Positions 11,120-22,150 of a stretch of 64,000 nucleotides of DNA are shown here, in pieces. Within the stretch, counting starts at the first letter, position 1, and each line of letters opens with the position of its first letter. This DNA is from Sipunculus nudus (lineage: Eukaryota; Annelida; Sipuncula; Golfingiida; Sipunculidae). The stretch is from contig CM049322.1 of the NCBI GenBank assembly GCA_026874595.1, positions 53,967,386-54,031,385 of the forward strand, given 5' to 3'. The notes beneath the pieces are model-generated. The model searched no databases. It worked only from the letters and a program-made list of their open reading frames with translations, and was not told where the DNA came from. A program made the position numbers and the translations under genes.

Positions 11120-11990
11120 ACAGTCCATGAAATGCTTCCTGAAAAATAAGCTTCTAAGTTTATTCTATTATAAGCTCTGTGACCTTTAAAAGTAGGTCAA
11201 GGTCACCCATCTTCGAACATGAACGAGATTTTTGTCGATATACATCTTCACCAAAGAAATAAAATTCCTATTGTGAATCTTTTTAGAGATATCCTGCTCA
11301 CAAGGCCAAAGTTGAAAAATCTAAGAAAATTCAATAAAAAATCAGAAATTGCAGATGGCGCCCCCAAACTTATGCAACCGTTACAGACCATCAGTCCCTA
11401 TTACCATAGTAAGTATTGTGAAAATCCATTCAATGGTTCCTGAGAAATAAGCTTCTAAATGTTTTTTCTATAAGCAGCTATAAAACGTAGAAAAATAGGT
11501 CAAGGTCACCCATCTTTGAACTTGACCAAGATTTTGTCAAGATACATCTTCACCGAAAAAATAAAATTCTTACGGTGAATCCTTTTCGAGATATCCCGCT
11601 CACAAGCCCAAAGTTGAAAAATCCGATAAAAATTCATTAAAAATCAGAAATTATAGGTGGCGCCACCAAACTTGTATAGCAGATAAGGACTATCAGTCCC
11701 AATAATCATAGTAAGTTTTGTTAAAATCCACCAAATGGTTCCTGAGTAATAAGCATCTAAGTGTTTTTTCTATAATCAGCTCTAAAATGTAGAAAAATAG
11801 GTCAAGGTCACCCATCTTCGAACTTGACCGAGATTTTGTCGATATACATCTTTACCGAGGAAATAAAATTCTGACGGTGAATCCTTTTCAAGATATCCCG
11901 CTCACAAGGTAAAAGTTAACGGACGCCGGACGGACGGACGGGCAGCTTGGGTGACGACAATAGCCCATCAGCCTAAGGGCTGAGGGCTAA
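11120..11990. repeat. Tandem repeat, about 302-bp unit, roughly 2.7 copies
   Basis: GGTTCCTGAGAAATAAGCTTC-like starts occur at about 11,137, 11,438 and 11,740. Each unit carries GTAGGTCAAGGTCACCCATC, a TCGATATACATCTTCACC segment and AGATATCC(T/C)GCTCACAAG. The array ends in GGACGGACGGACGGGCAG and a short stem (AGCCCATCAGCC ... GGGCTGAGGGCT). It has no open frame of note. Confidence 0.85.
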
Positions 11991-12945
11991 AAATTAAGTA
12001 ATACTGACAGAATTTCTGGCATGTACACAGGAAATATATTGGGTATAAAAATGGTAAATATGATCTGGGCCTTTTATGTAACTTTCAGGGATATAACGAT
12101 TTTAAGGGAGTAATGTGATAGCAGTGTTACAGTATCGAGCAGAAACACGGAAAATGACGGGAGAAGGCGTAAGTAAATAGGAACATTTCAGAGGAGATGC
12201 CTCAGAGGAATTTAAAAATTATTTGGTCATAAACAAAAAAAAAATAAGTACTGCATTGGAGGACTAACATTTTAGAAGTAAGTAAAATGGTTAAACAGAA
12301 AGGTTGGAAATTGATAGGGAATGTACACAAACGATGTAGGGATCATAACGCCGACGTGGCACTAAAATTGAAACCTGAAGGAAAAAGGGGGAAAAAGGCT
12401 GAACAAGAGTAATCTGGAGAAGGACGGTGGTGAAAGAGAGATTTGAGATGGATTGGTACCGTTGGTAACAAGTAGCAACACAGTCATGCAACGGGCATAT
12501 AGGCGGACGTTATTGTACCGCCTTATACAACACGATGGGTTGAAGAAGATAAGTGAGTAAGTTAAGTGATGATTTTAAGTTTGTAATAAACCTTATTTAT
12601 TTTAAAATACCAGAATCGTTTTAAATGAATAGTTTTTGCCATATTCAAGTAGTTTTTAATTTGAAAAAAATGCAATAAAACAAGGAACTTGTGGGCCACT
12701 TCGCTCAGCTGAAATCGATTGTGAGAATATTTGTATAAAATCCTAGTAGTTGTGTTGAATGTGAACTTTTATTGACTACATGACAGATGGAGGAGCCTCT
12801 TATGATCACCTATATATATTTGTAAAAGTTCCACTATTTCTTCTTACTTAGGAAATCCTGTAAATGATAGTATAATGAATATCAGCTGAAGCATAAAATT
12901 GTATTAAAATTGAAATTTTTCTGTTTTCCAATTAACTTAAACCTA
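11991..12945. other. No recognisable feature
   Basis: AT-rich sequence without a convincing exon, RNA gene or repeat boundary. The short frames at 12,291-12,491 have no protein-like composition. Confidence 0.4.
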
Positions 12946-12949
12946 ATCC

Positions 12950-14745
12950 TATAAGCAAGATAAAACAAGCCAGTTTGGTATACATTGCATCTGTACTGAG
13001 TAAAATTTGAAATTTGTGGCCGGACACCATTCACTGATGCAATAAGGAAATAGTAATGGGCCTAAGTGTTATATGAAAGGATACATTTAAAATCAAAATG
13101 AATATATGTTATAGTTCTCAATAGTTTAAATTTATGGGCATGTGAGCTAAAAATTAAATCCCATAAACATTTGCATGATATTTGTATTCCTAATTGGATG
13201 TACCTGTTTTATTTATAGCAAGATCAAGCCAGCTTTAAGAGATAAGAATGAAATGATACTATGTATTTATACCTTATTATTTACACCTTATGGGCATTTA
13301 TATCATATCCTTATATTTAATCATATTTGAATAAAAAAAAAAGATAATTAATAGCATTAAATCTTGAAAAAAATGTTTGGTTTAAAAAATCGATTTTTGC
13401 AAGTCTGAACAGAAACTGAATTTAACAATGAAATTATAATATTCTTCTTGATTATTCGGAATGTCTGATGTTACATAACCATCCTCAGGTGGCCACACCA
13501 CCTAAGGCATAGGCTTTGGCTGATGTAAACAGTAGTTATTTTTAAGACGGTCTTCTAACAAATGACCCATAAACCATGACTCTAAGCTGAATTCAAGGAA
13601 CCTTGAACAATGGGAAACATGACTCCTAGAGTGCACAAAGTCTTGGATTTTGCCATAAGACCTTAGATGTAGGTTACCGTGACCTTATTCTACATCAAGC
13701 TGCTACCATTTGCGCCCATCTTACTAATACAGTGTTGAAATCATGTTCTTTCACACAGCTTGCAGAATATAGTTACTAGTGATATTTTTTCAGGTTTCCA
13801 AAAAATTTTTACAGGAAGCCCCCTGATTTTCAAGCAAATTATTAGTTTAATTATAAGTAGAACTGTAACCAATCATGCAGATCTGTCCTAAAGGGTGCTG
13901 AAATCATGTTCTTTCACATAGCTTGCAGAATATAGGTTATAAGACCTAATTTCAGATTTCCAAGGGTTGCATAGAACCTCAGTGGATGTATAGTGAGAAA
14001 TAGAAAAAAATAATGCTTAAAAAATCGAAAAAATACAGGTAGCCCGATTAGTCCACATAAAAAGGTGAAACACTCCATGCCCAATATGCATGCAAAGAAT
14101 CATGGTATCAATGCACTAGTTATTCAGATACTGCAGCTATTGTATCAATTCTTTTAATTATTCTTCAGTTTGTTTACCAGCCCCATAGCTCAGGGGATAT
14201 GGGTAACAGAGATCTTATTTCAGATTTCAGGAAAGATTTTTATGGACCTCCCTTGATGTACAGTTAGATGATTCTTTGAAAACGGTTACGATTTGTGCGC
14301 TGTAAGCAGACGACCTCTTAAAATTTTGAGAAAAAAGCGTAAAAATTAAAAATAAAAACAGGAGCATCTTAAAACAAGCCAATTCAGGTTGTACTGTGTG
14401 TTAAACGAAACTACTTGCTTGTAACCATATAATGATGCAATAAGAAAAAAATGAGCCTAAGAGTAATATGAAAGGATACATTTCATAAACGATAATATGT
14501 GTAATTAAATTAAATTTTTAATTGTTAAATATATGACCATATGAGCTAAAAGTTAATACCACGAGAGTTTATCCAATATTCCTGATTTACTACATTTAAC
14601 AGTGATTTGTATATTAAGGCTCCGCCAACCTTAAGAGATATGAATGTAATGCTACAAAGTATTTATATATTATTACATTTTAGCATGTTAATGAGCACTT
14701 ATGTAAGATAATATTTCATCACACTTAAATATTAGGATTCATATC
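12950..14745. repeat. Tandem segmental duplication (12.95-13.35 and 14.37-14.75 kb) flanking family A copy 2
   Basis: ACAAGCCAGTTTGG/ACAAGCCAATTCAGG, ATGATGCAATAAG(A/G)AA, GGCCTAAGTGTTATATGAAAGG, CATGTGAGCTAAAAATTAA and TTAAGAGATAAGAATGAAATG appear in the same order about 1.4 kb apart. Between them, 13,550-14,345 is the second copy of interspersed family A (ACCCATAAACCATGACTCTA, GTTACCGTGACCTTATTCTA). Confidence 0.7.
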
Positions 14746-14884
14746 CTGATTTAAAAAAAATCAAAATTGTTTAAGGTTCCACGAAAAATAAATAAAACAT
14801 TAAAATGATATTACTGCTAGTTGCTGTTTAAATGTGAAATTATAAGATTCATCTAATTTATTGTACAGGTCTGTCAACATAATA

Positions 14885-14945
14885 GGTCGGAGGTTGGGAG
14901 AGTGAGTGAGAAATAGAGAGAGAGAAATAGACAGAGAGACAGAGT
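14885..14945. repeat. GA-rich simple repeat
   Basis: Degenerate GAGAGAGTGAG/AGAGAGAGAAATAGA tract. Confidence 0.85.
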
Positions 14946-14984
14946 GAAAGGCTCTCTCTGATAGGTACTGCAGACAGCCTGACT

Positions 14985-15335
14985 AGCTCACCTGGACAGA
15001 CGGAGCTGGCCAGGAGTAAAGTGATTACATAACAGTCCGCGGGAGCTGAGATGAAATGTTTATGTAAACATCCTGTGAAAATTGTTTCCACAGCGCTTAC
15101 AGAAAAAAGTGTGCCATATTTAAATTTGAGCAAAATTAAGGTACTGATTTTGTATATATGCTAATTACTTAAGAAAAATAAACATTCAGATCTTATTTTG
15201 TGTATGAAAATAAATCTTAATACAATAAAGTTATATGCCTAAACGGGTCATAGTTTCAGCAATTCTCATAATAAGTAATTAAACATGATTTTTTATAAAG
15301 TGCATTATGTTTGGTCCCATATCTTAAATTAATTA
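14985..15335. repeat. Segmental duplication partner of 10,490-10,960
   Basis: Same ordered words as the 10.5-kb block (TTAAGGTACTGATTTTGTAT and TATGTTTGGTCCCATATCTT). The orientation is the same. Confidence 0.65.
14992..15095 (-). pseudogene. Possible second-half CARD exon (tentative)
   Basis: A stretch of about 104 bp is bounded by a pyrimidine-rich acceptor (cttttttctgtaag) and a strong donor (CCAG/GTGAGC). One frame gives ADCYVITLLLASSVCPG after CLHKHFISAP, which vaguely resembles the end of a CARD (helices 5-6, F..xLL.aSGQ). The phase does not match the donor of the CARD-start exon at 20.0 kb, and the segment lies in a duplicated block whose partner at 10.5 kb has lost the donor. This rests on pattern only and may be wrong. 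Confidence 0.2.
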
Positions 15336-15399
15336 TATATATATATATATAATTTATAAATTCACAGTATAAACCATCAGGTTCTTTTCATTCTGGCCG

Positions 15400-15550
15400 T
15401 ATTACAATCTTAGAAAAAAGGTTCTTGGTGGTTCTTACTAGAACTCACCTGGTTCTCACTTGAACTTTGGTCCCTCCTGAAACCCGATGTCCTGTGTTAG
15501 CCACCTCTAGGCACTACTTGGGTTCTTGGTACCAAATGGAACCTGGATGT
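15400..15550 (-). mobile_element. GGTTC-rich MITE-like element, copy 1 (reverse orientation)
   Basis: It starts TACAATCTTAGAAAAAAGGT, close to the reverse complement of the ACCATTTTTCTTTGAGTGTA end of the 19.5-kb copy. Closely spaced GGTTCTT/GGAACC words follow. It is non-coding and resembles the short hAT-type non-autonomous elements common in aquatic animals. Its exact ends are uncertain. Confidence 0.5.
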
Positions 15551-16235
15551 TTACCAGTGGTTTAGATGATTGAGATGCGCTTGCGCGGCTGATTTAAACA
15601 CAAACGGCCAGGGGATGTTTTGGTCGTCCGACCTTTGAAAACTGATAAAATTTACGAGGTAAGACATTTACGTATATGCTTATATACATATATTCGTGTT
15701 AAGAATGGTTAGGTTGATCATCTATCTAATATAATCGTCTCATGCCTACACGAGCATTTACATTCACTTCAGCTAAACATTGGACACGGCTGGTGAAAAG
15801 CTATTGTGTGCGATAAGTCAAACAGATAGAGGAACAGTGTCATAATGAGATAATGCCCACTGATAATCAATAGCTATTAAACAAATCAACCATGTTCCTT
15901 CAGTAACGAAAACCAAACAAGCCACATCACTATATACTATTGCATGGTTTACATGTATCATGTTCTTTTGTGCTACTAGGTGTGCAATATGACTAAAAAA
16001 TCCTGTCTGTTCTCATATATGATCCGAAGTCATTAATCCCACAGATCTTGCAAGAACGAAAGAGCTTATATTATGTGATCTTATATTATATTTTAAGACA
16101 GATTTGTGTGTAGGGTCTGTTTTGAAAACATGGGCATGATGGATAAAGCAGAGCTTCTGAAGGCCTAATATCACGCTTAATTACACATCAATAAATGATG
16201 TCCTTTAATAAACTCGGGGTTATAGTGACTACCGT
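15551..16235. other. No recognisable feature
   Basis: AT-rich DNA. I see no open frame with protein-like composition and no repeat boundary. Confidence 0.4.
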
Positions 16236-16239
16236 ACTT

Positions 16240-16345
16240 CCTTGATCAGACGCCTGGGCGTTTATTTTTTAAGACCCTGCTTTGACCCGGAGTCTAAACA
16301 TGGCCGGCTTTTATTTAAGGCCGGCGTTTATTAAAAACACATTAT
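16240..16345. repeat. Short GGCGTTTATT-containing palindromic repeat
   Basis: GGGCGTTTATTTTTTAAG and GGCCGGCGTTTATT flank CATGGCCGGCTTTTATTTAA. GGCCGGC units make partial stems. This is probably a MITE fragment. Confidence 0.35.
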
Positions 16346-16559
16346 CAGGCTTGTCAGACAAAACTAAAAAAAGATCAAGTCGAAACAATAAACCCGCCGG
16401 TCACTACTTAGGTACCCGATTGAAAACCGATACACGTATTTTGTTTACGAAACTTCCTTAGATGCCTCAGGGACATGGGACACCCGCAATCTCCACAATC
16501 ATGCACCATAGTAAGAATTTACGGGGAATATCAGCGGGAATACGCAGTTGCGCTCAAGA

Positions 16560-16990
16560 ATCTGTCCGCTCGGGCCCCTCGAAACCAGGTACCACGTGTT
16601 TCATGTGGCCGTTCCATTTATTTTATACCTCGTGCAGTTGGTAACATTGTTTCACTCTGGCTCTTCCATTAACTGTGCACCACGCAAACTGGTAGTACCA
16701 TTTGTTCCATCGAAATACGGGGGGTTGGTACTTATAACGGCACAGCTTAATTCATTATCATGCTCTTCCCCGTCTTTTAACTGATTCAGCTTGACACAGC
16801 GTATTCAGGCGTTTCTGAAATGGTATATACTGAACACGGGTGCCTCTTTTATTAAATGTACACCGCGAACAACTGGTAATATTGTTTCCATCAAAACACG
16901 GGGGGTTGGTACGTACAACGGCATAGCGTATTTCATGACACTTTCCTTCCGAGTTTTAACCGATTCAGCTTAACACAGCGTATTCAAATG
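16560..16990. repeat. Tandem repeat, about 181-bp unit, a little over two copies
   Basis: GGGGGGTTGGTAC at 16,719 and 16,900, CTGGTA(G/A)TA(C/T)(C/T)(A/G)TTTGTT-like stretches before each, and GATTCAGCTT(G/A)ACACAGCGTATTCA after each. Several short open frames cross it, but none is preserved between copies. Confidence 0.75.
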
Positions 16991-16999
16991 AATCCAACC

Positions 17000-18165
17000 T
17001 AGTATATATGCTGGTATTTGGCATTTACTACCGGGAATGTTCCACTAAATGTATAGTTGTCGATAAGAAGCCTGGCTTTGGTAACGTTGGTGAAGCACTT
17101 AAAAGCGCTTAAAAAGAAAGCAAGAAGAATAATGTAGCTTGACTGTAGCTACAAATTGTACCGCTTGACACCATCATCTTGTGTCTTCATGCTACACAAG
17201 AAGTATGTGCCCCAAAATATTTGAACAGTTCTGTTCAAACATCCGTGAGGTTACGCTCCGAAGTCAGCGGAAAGCTTACGCTTCTAAAGTAGCTACTGAT
17301 ATACTTACGATATATGTAAAGAGCGTACCGTGAGGTAGACTCTCACCGTGCCAGCTTTTACCGCTTCTGTCAAGCGGTATTATTTTTACATATCTTGAGA
17401 GCAGAGATAGTGTTAGCCTTCTCACTGTTGACGTTTTTGTGTACCGTTTATTAGGGCATGGGACCTACTTTAATCATAATGGTCGATATGGGAATATTTT
17501 GTATACCTTATGGAAACAGGCATCAACGTAATACAAAAAGAAAGATTTGTAAATGAATTAAAATATTATCAATAAAAACAGAAAGCAGTTTAACCGGTAA
17601 ATGGACAATTTAAGTGACGGGAAAAGGTAATTGGTATTAAGTATAGTAACCAATGTATTTGTTTTTTTTACATCACGCAGATACAACAAGAGTTCAAATA
17701 ATGAAAAAAAAGAACGGATACATAATATGAAAACTGGCGACGATGTGTGTTGGATACATGGTGTGTTATTGCAATATTGTGTCTAAATCAGTGTATAGAA
17801 TTATGCATCACAGTGCAATAAAAGCACAATTTTAGTCTCCAATTGCCAGATTAGTAAATAACAATATCCTTTATACACACACATATATATATTAATAAAT
17901 TATTATTATATATATAATATATATATACACAGTTTGTAAAACATAAAGTCATTGAACCTCAAAATTTAATTATATTGTAACAAACATTTTACGCTCTAAA
18001 GCAAGCACTTTTTCGTTCACATGTTTTAGTATTTTAGAGAAAGGGACAGAGGGTAAAGGAGGAAAATGAGTGCCCTTTCGCAGGGGTACAAGAAGGGGTT
18101 CCCAGATCAGTCACGTGTTAATTAACTCCTATATAGCATAGAAATACTAGGGCTCCGCTGTTGCC
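17000..18165. other. No recognisable feature; short TA tract near 17.89-17.93 kb
   Basis: Mixed AT-rich sequence. 17,080-17,400 is a little richer in GC and has repeated TAGCTAC/GCTTAC words, but no frame stays open. Confidence 0.4.
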
Positions 18166-18167
18166 TG

Positions 18168-18170
<3 letters not shown>

Positions 18171-18215
<45 letters not shown>
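18171..18215. repeat. (CT)n microsatellite
   Basis: More than 20 CT units ending in CTCGAGCTC. Confidence 0.95.
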
Positions 18216-18216
<1 letters not shown>

Positions 18217-19489
18217 AGCTCTTATAACATATTCAGGGCAAGGCGATGAACAACCGTTAGTACATTAGGCTTGTTTGTATTGCTTTCATTTTTTGCAAAT
18301 TTGCAGTCCATACACGTGTCCACTTCCACCCTAGAATAATTTTCATATATAAATATCTGTTGTATATACTTATGTCACATTCTTATTTTCAGATGGACTT
18401 TCTTAACATAACATTGTCTTACCGATGACGCAGAATCCCCGATGCACAATCTACAGCTTCGCATTTTTATTGTGTTCATCGCCAGTCAGACACCGGGGTC
18501 ACAATTCAGACGCTCAGCCCGAGGCGCAAGTCGGTTTTGATGGAAGACTGGCATGGGCGGTTAGGATACAGAAATGGACTCTGTGAGCATTCGTTGAGTA
18601 CTTCCCATCAACTCCCCACAATTCTGACACATTTGTTTTGTGATATAGTGGAGAGTACCCAATGTTTAATACAAGTTTATCATACTAGAAACACTGAAAT
18701 AACAGGGACAGGGATATACCTACGAACACACAAACAGTTCATCGCAAGTTTCTTCATAATGTGACCCATTTAATAAAGCACACAATGAACGGCACACACT
18801 GCATTCTTTATGTGCATTTTCTAGTGATTTGTTGTGTATGGTTAAGAAAGCAGCTCGGAGATTGCAATTACGTTTGTGAACATCAAAACACTTCAAGATT
18901 TAGCCAACAAAAAAACTCTGCAGCCAAAAAAAAAAGACTGCGTTCAATTGATTTAAGGGTATGTGGATATTTTAATTTAGAAGAAAAAAGTTTAGAAAAG
19001 GGTGAAGTATTCAGAGACTGTATCACAAAAAAAAACATATTCGTTTGAGCTGGAGAAACTCTGAACAGTTGAAAACGCATTTGTTTCCTGTAAACATGGT
19101 TTGTGTATGACTTTGAACTTCTGTATTATTTGAAGTGGAATTTTACTGATAAATATTTTACAAGATAAGTTTCTTGTATACTATGATTTCATACAACATG
19201 AAAGAATTTATCAGACAGATTATAGCTGACAAAACCTTAACTTAAAGTCCTCACAGTCCTCTCTTTTTTTACATTTCATGAAAATAATCCATCAAAAGTG
19301 CTTTCCTTGACCAGAAGGCAGTATTAACGAATACATATTTGTAACGTTTCTACTGCACAAACATAATCAAATGTTATCCCTTTCTGGGCAAGCTCTATAT
19401 GGTCAAATAAAATAAGTCTGAGTTAGATGAAAAATACATGTTCTATATCCAATCTTCATAATTTATCCTCGTTTTATATTACACACTTG

Positions 19490-19782
19490 ACTTTCTAATG
19501 TAAGCCTTCTTTAGGTTCCATAAAAAACCATATATCTAGGGTTTCACAAAATACCTTTAAAGATTCCTCACTTATTCCACTGTCAAGAACCTCGAAGGTT
19601 TCCTCCCGGAACTTTTGAACAGGTCCTTGATGGAACCTTTAAGGTTCAAGATAAGAACCCTCGGAAGGATCCAACAAGAACGTGTTTAAGGTTCCAGTTA
19701 GAACACTCAAAGGTTCCCCACTCAGTCCACTGCATAAAACCCTTTTGAGTTCTACATGGAACCATTTTTCTTTGAGTGTAGT
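19490..19782 (+). mobile_element. GGTTC-rich MITE-like element, copy 2
   Basis: Dense GGTTCC/GGAACC words (AGGTTCCATAAAAAACC, GATGGAACCTTTAAGGTTC, ACATGGAACC) end in ATTTTTCTTTGAGTGTA. The left end near TACACACTTGACTTT may be the matching terminus. It is non-coding. Related copies sit at 15.4 kb (reverse) and 61.9 kb (same orientation). Confidence 0.6.
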
Positions 19783-20019
19783 TTTTATGCGACATTTTTC
19801 TTAACAACTAGTCGTCTCCATATTCTTTTTCACAATAAAACCAAATCTCTACCTAATTTTAACAATTCAGCACTGCCAAAGCCTGAAACACACCTATTTT
19901 TATGCTTAATCATTTATATCTAAGAAATGAAGCAGATTTTCTTTTGTATTATCATAATGGTCTTACCATTATTTATTTTTTTCTTTACTAAAAAAACAGA
20001 TTATACGTGATGTAAGTAC

Positions 20020-20174
20020 CTTTATATTTGCAAGTTGTTCTTGAGACATAATCTCATCTTGTACCAGCTGATCTAGAACAGCCGTCCCAGTCAGATCAAT
20101 GCTTGTTACAAGGAAAACCCTATTTTCTCGAATGATCTTCTTGTGGTGTGACTGAGCCATGATCAGCAGCTGAC
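20020..20174 (-). CDS. First coding exon of a CARD-containing gene
   Basis: The exon starts after a strong acceptor (tttttattctttacag/GTCAGC), has 14 nt of 5' UTR, then ATG at 20,160 and 47 codons to a donor (ATAAAG/GTACTT). The peptide runs from MAQSHHKKIIRENRVFLVTS through AVLDQLVQDEIMSQEQLANIK. It has the hallmark first half of a caspase-recruitment domain: ...ILRENRVxLVxxxD..VLD.L...xI.SxEx...I. CARDs mediate homotypic assembly in apoptosis and NLR signalling. The exon is intact and ends in phase 0. Splitting a CARD after helix 3 is common in animals. The downstream partner is not proven. The NLR exons at 4.9-1.5 kb are on the same strand, 15 kb downstream. A caspase, BIRC or adaptor gene is equally possible. 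Confidence 0.7.
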
Positions 20175-20460
20175 CTGTAAAGAATAAAAATATACTAAGT
20201 CACAAAACAGACCTGCCAGCACAGTTAATACAGAGAAAAACGTAATAGGCCTATAAGTCTTTTTGTGGACAGTATTTTCGTAGCCCTTCGGACATTAAAT
20301 GATTAACAAATCAAAAGTCAGTTTCCTGGTGTTTGAGGTGTCATACAAAGTTCATACCTCTTTAACTATTAGCCTAATGTTAAGACAATCGTTCCGTAGT
20401 TATACTAAGTCTCCCATGTGCAGTGGAACCCCGTTAGGGTAACAAATGCTTTTCTTTATT

Positions 20461-20486
20461 GGGGGGTAGGGGGGGGGGGTGGGGTT
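20461..20486. repeat. Poly(G) tract
   Basis: GGGGGGTAGGGGGGGGGG-type run. Confidence 0.9.
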
Positions 20487-20894
20487 ATTGAATTAAAAAA
20501 AAGAATGTAGACAAGAGAATGTTGAATGTAGTATTTATTAATGGAAAATACTTTATTACATCCCTTTAAAATATGAAGCTTCTGATTATAACGACGGCCC
20601 TTGCACGCAAAGCCTTTCTTTCAAACTACTTTTTGTTTGTTAATGCGACGTTTACCAGTTCAAATAAAAGAACACACACACACTTACGAAAATGCACCAA
20701 TAGTGAAGATTAGTCGATGAAGGGGGTGGGGGAGAGAGGGCATCATGCTTGATTATCTATTATATTGATCAAATATGACAAATCATTATTTCGACTATCA
20801 TAAAATTGTTTTCAGGATTGTGCACTGTTTTACAATATGTGTATATATATTAACGTATACTGTTTTTTTTTGTTAATGGAAAATTTAACCCCAG

Positions 20895-21005
20895 TGTCTC
20901 TGGGGCCGAGAGTACCTGTATTATGGTCAGAGCACAGTACTGAAAGCTGGGTGATCGTGAGCTCGAATCTCAGCCGAGGAGATGAGAATTTTCATAATCA
21001 ATCCC
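20895..21005 (+). mobile_element. tRNA-like SINE fragment
   Basis: GGTCAGAGCACAGTACTG resembles an A box region and GAGCTCGAATCTCAG a B box (GTTCGAATC core), with spacing close to that of a tRNA promoter. The flanks do not fold as a tRNA, so a degenerate SINE head is more likely than a tRNA gene. Confidence 0.4.
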
Positions 21006-21469
21006 CACAAAGGGTGAGCGCTCTGCATGCAGATTTAATGTGAAGAATGTGCCCAACAGTCGTGTTTCATTCACAATTGTGTGTGCATTTTGGTGGCTCC
21101 TCTGTCAACAGTGAGGATGATACAACCCAGGACCAACAGGTCTAGTAGTCACTAGGCCTGGATAACACAAGGATATAGAATGAGATACTGCCATGGAGTG
21201 GTCAACCGGAATGGGATTTTGCAGAAGTACATATACTTAGTTAAGCTAGCATTGAATGGAGGGGGTCACCGAAAAAGGTTATAAATTATTATTTTCCTTG
21301 CATGAATACACATATTCAAAAATGCAAAATATAGTAAACTAGATTAGTAAAATGCCGTCCATCCTTTACTTTAGTGGGCCAGTGTTCAACCGACTCTTTT
21401 GGTTCATAGTGAGAAATAGAAGTACCAATGAGAGATAACCTCATTTACTTGACCTCAGTGTTTTTGGTT

Positions 21470-21640
21470 CATGAACGAATAAATAGTGGTTTAATGGATA
21501 TCCGATGGGTAAAACGCTCGGCTCACTCCGCTGGCAGCCCGAGTTTGATCCTTGGTGTGACTAGGACAGTGCAAGGGTTGTATTTACCCGTCCAAAGCCG
21601 GTCGGTTTCTCTGGCTTCTCAGGTTTATTCGAAATTCTCA
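21470..21640 (+). mobile_element. tRNA-derived SINE fragment
   Basis: ATGGGTAAAACGCTCGG, then CCCGAGTTTGATCC as a B-box-like sequence, then GTCCAAAGCCGGTCGGTTTC. The GGTAAAACGCT word and the downstream GTCC...GGTTTC block also occur in the clearer SINE at 49.3-49.45 kb, which suggests the same family. Confidence 0.5.
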
Positions 21641-22019
21641 GATTATCGAAACTGTAATCTGGCCATGGGGTGTGCCTTGGTTAGTTAATAGCTATTTTTA
21701 CAATCAAAGTAAATGAATAAGTTTATATATTACTTCACTACAACCGCTCTCTACATCACTAGCAGTTACAGCATTAAATTCTACTTGCCCAGGAAACATT
21801 TAATTCAAATGCAAAATTTATTTGCTCTCGTTGTACATCTTAATCATGAATATGCAGACCAGGGCACTGGGGCAAAAATAAAGTTCATTTCATTTTTTAC
21901 CATACGCTGTGTAAACATTCATTCGTATTATTTCCGGCAAAGACCATTCGAAAACGAAAATGAGCCAACGGCTAAAAAAATCGGTCATATGAAAAGTCAT
22001 TGGAGTAAACACATAAAGA

Positions 22020-22150
22020 CGGCGCGGTAACGAAAATGCGGTACGACTATCCGGCTATTTTTTTTAATCGGTCTGTGAGCGATTTTTGCCGTTGCCGAAC
22101 ATAATCGCACGGCGCCTCTCTCATATAATGACGTCACTACTACTAGCACA
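22020..22150. promoter_or_regulatory. GC-richer patch with consensus CRE
   Basis: CG-containing words are concentrated here, and TGACGTCA, the full palindromic cAMP-response element, is at 22,129-22,136. The patch lies about 2 kb upstream of the CARD exon on the minus strand and could be its promoter. No transcription start is visible, so this is only positional inference. Confidence 0.3.

Noticed and set aside
11120-11990. Regular 302-bp array considered as a CRISPR-like or satellite gene array
   Set aside because: Units are long, with no short repeat/spacer structure and a GGACGG tail typical of interspersed repeats.
20895-21640. Two tRNA-like segments considered as tRNA genes
   Set aside because: Box-like words are present but acceptor stems and anticodon arms do not form. 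SINE fragments are more likely.
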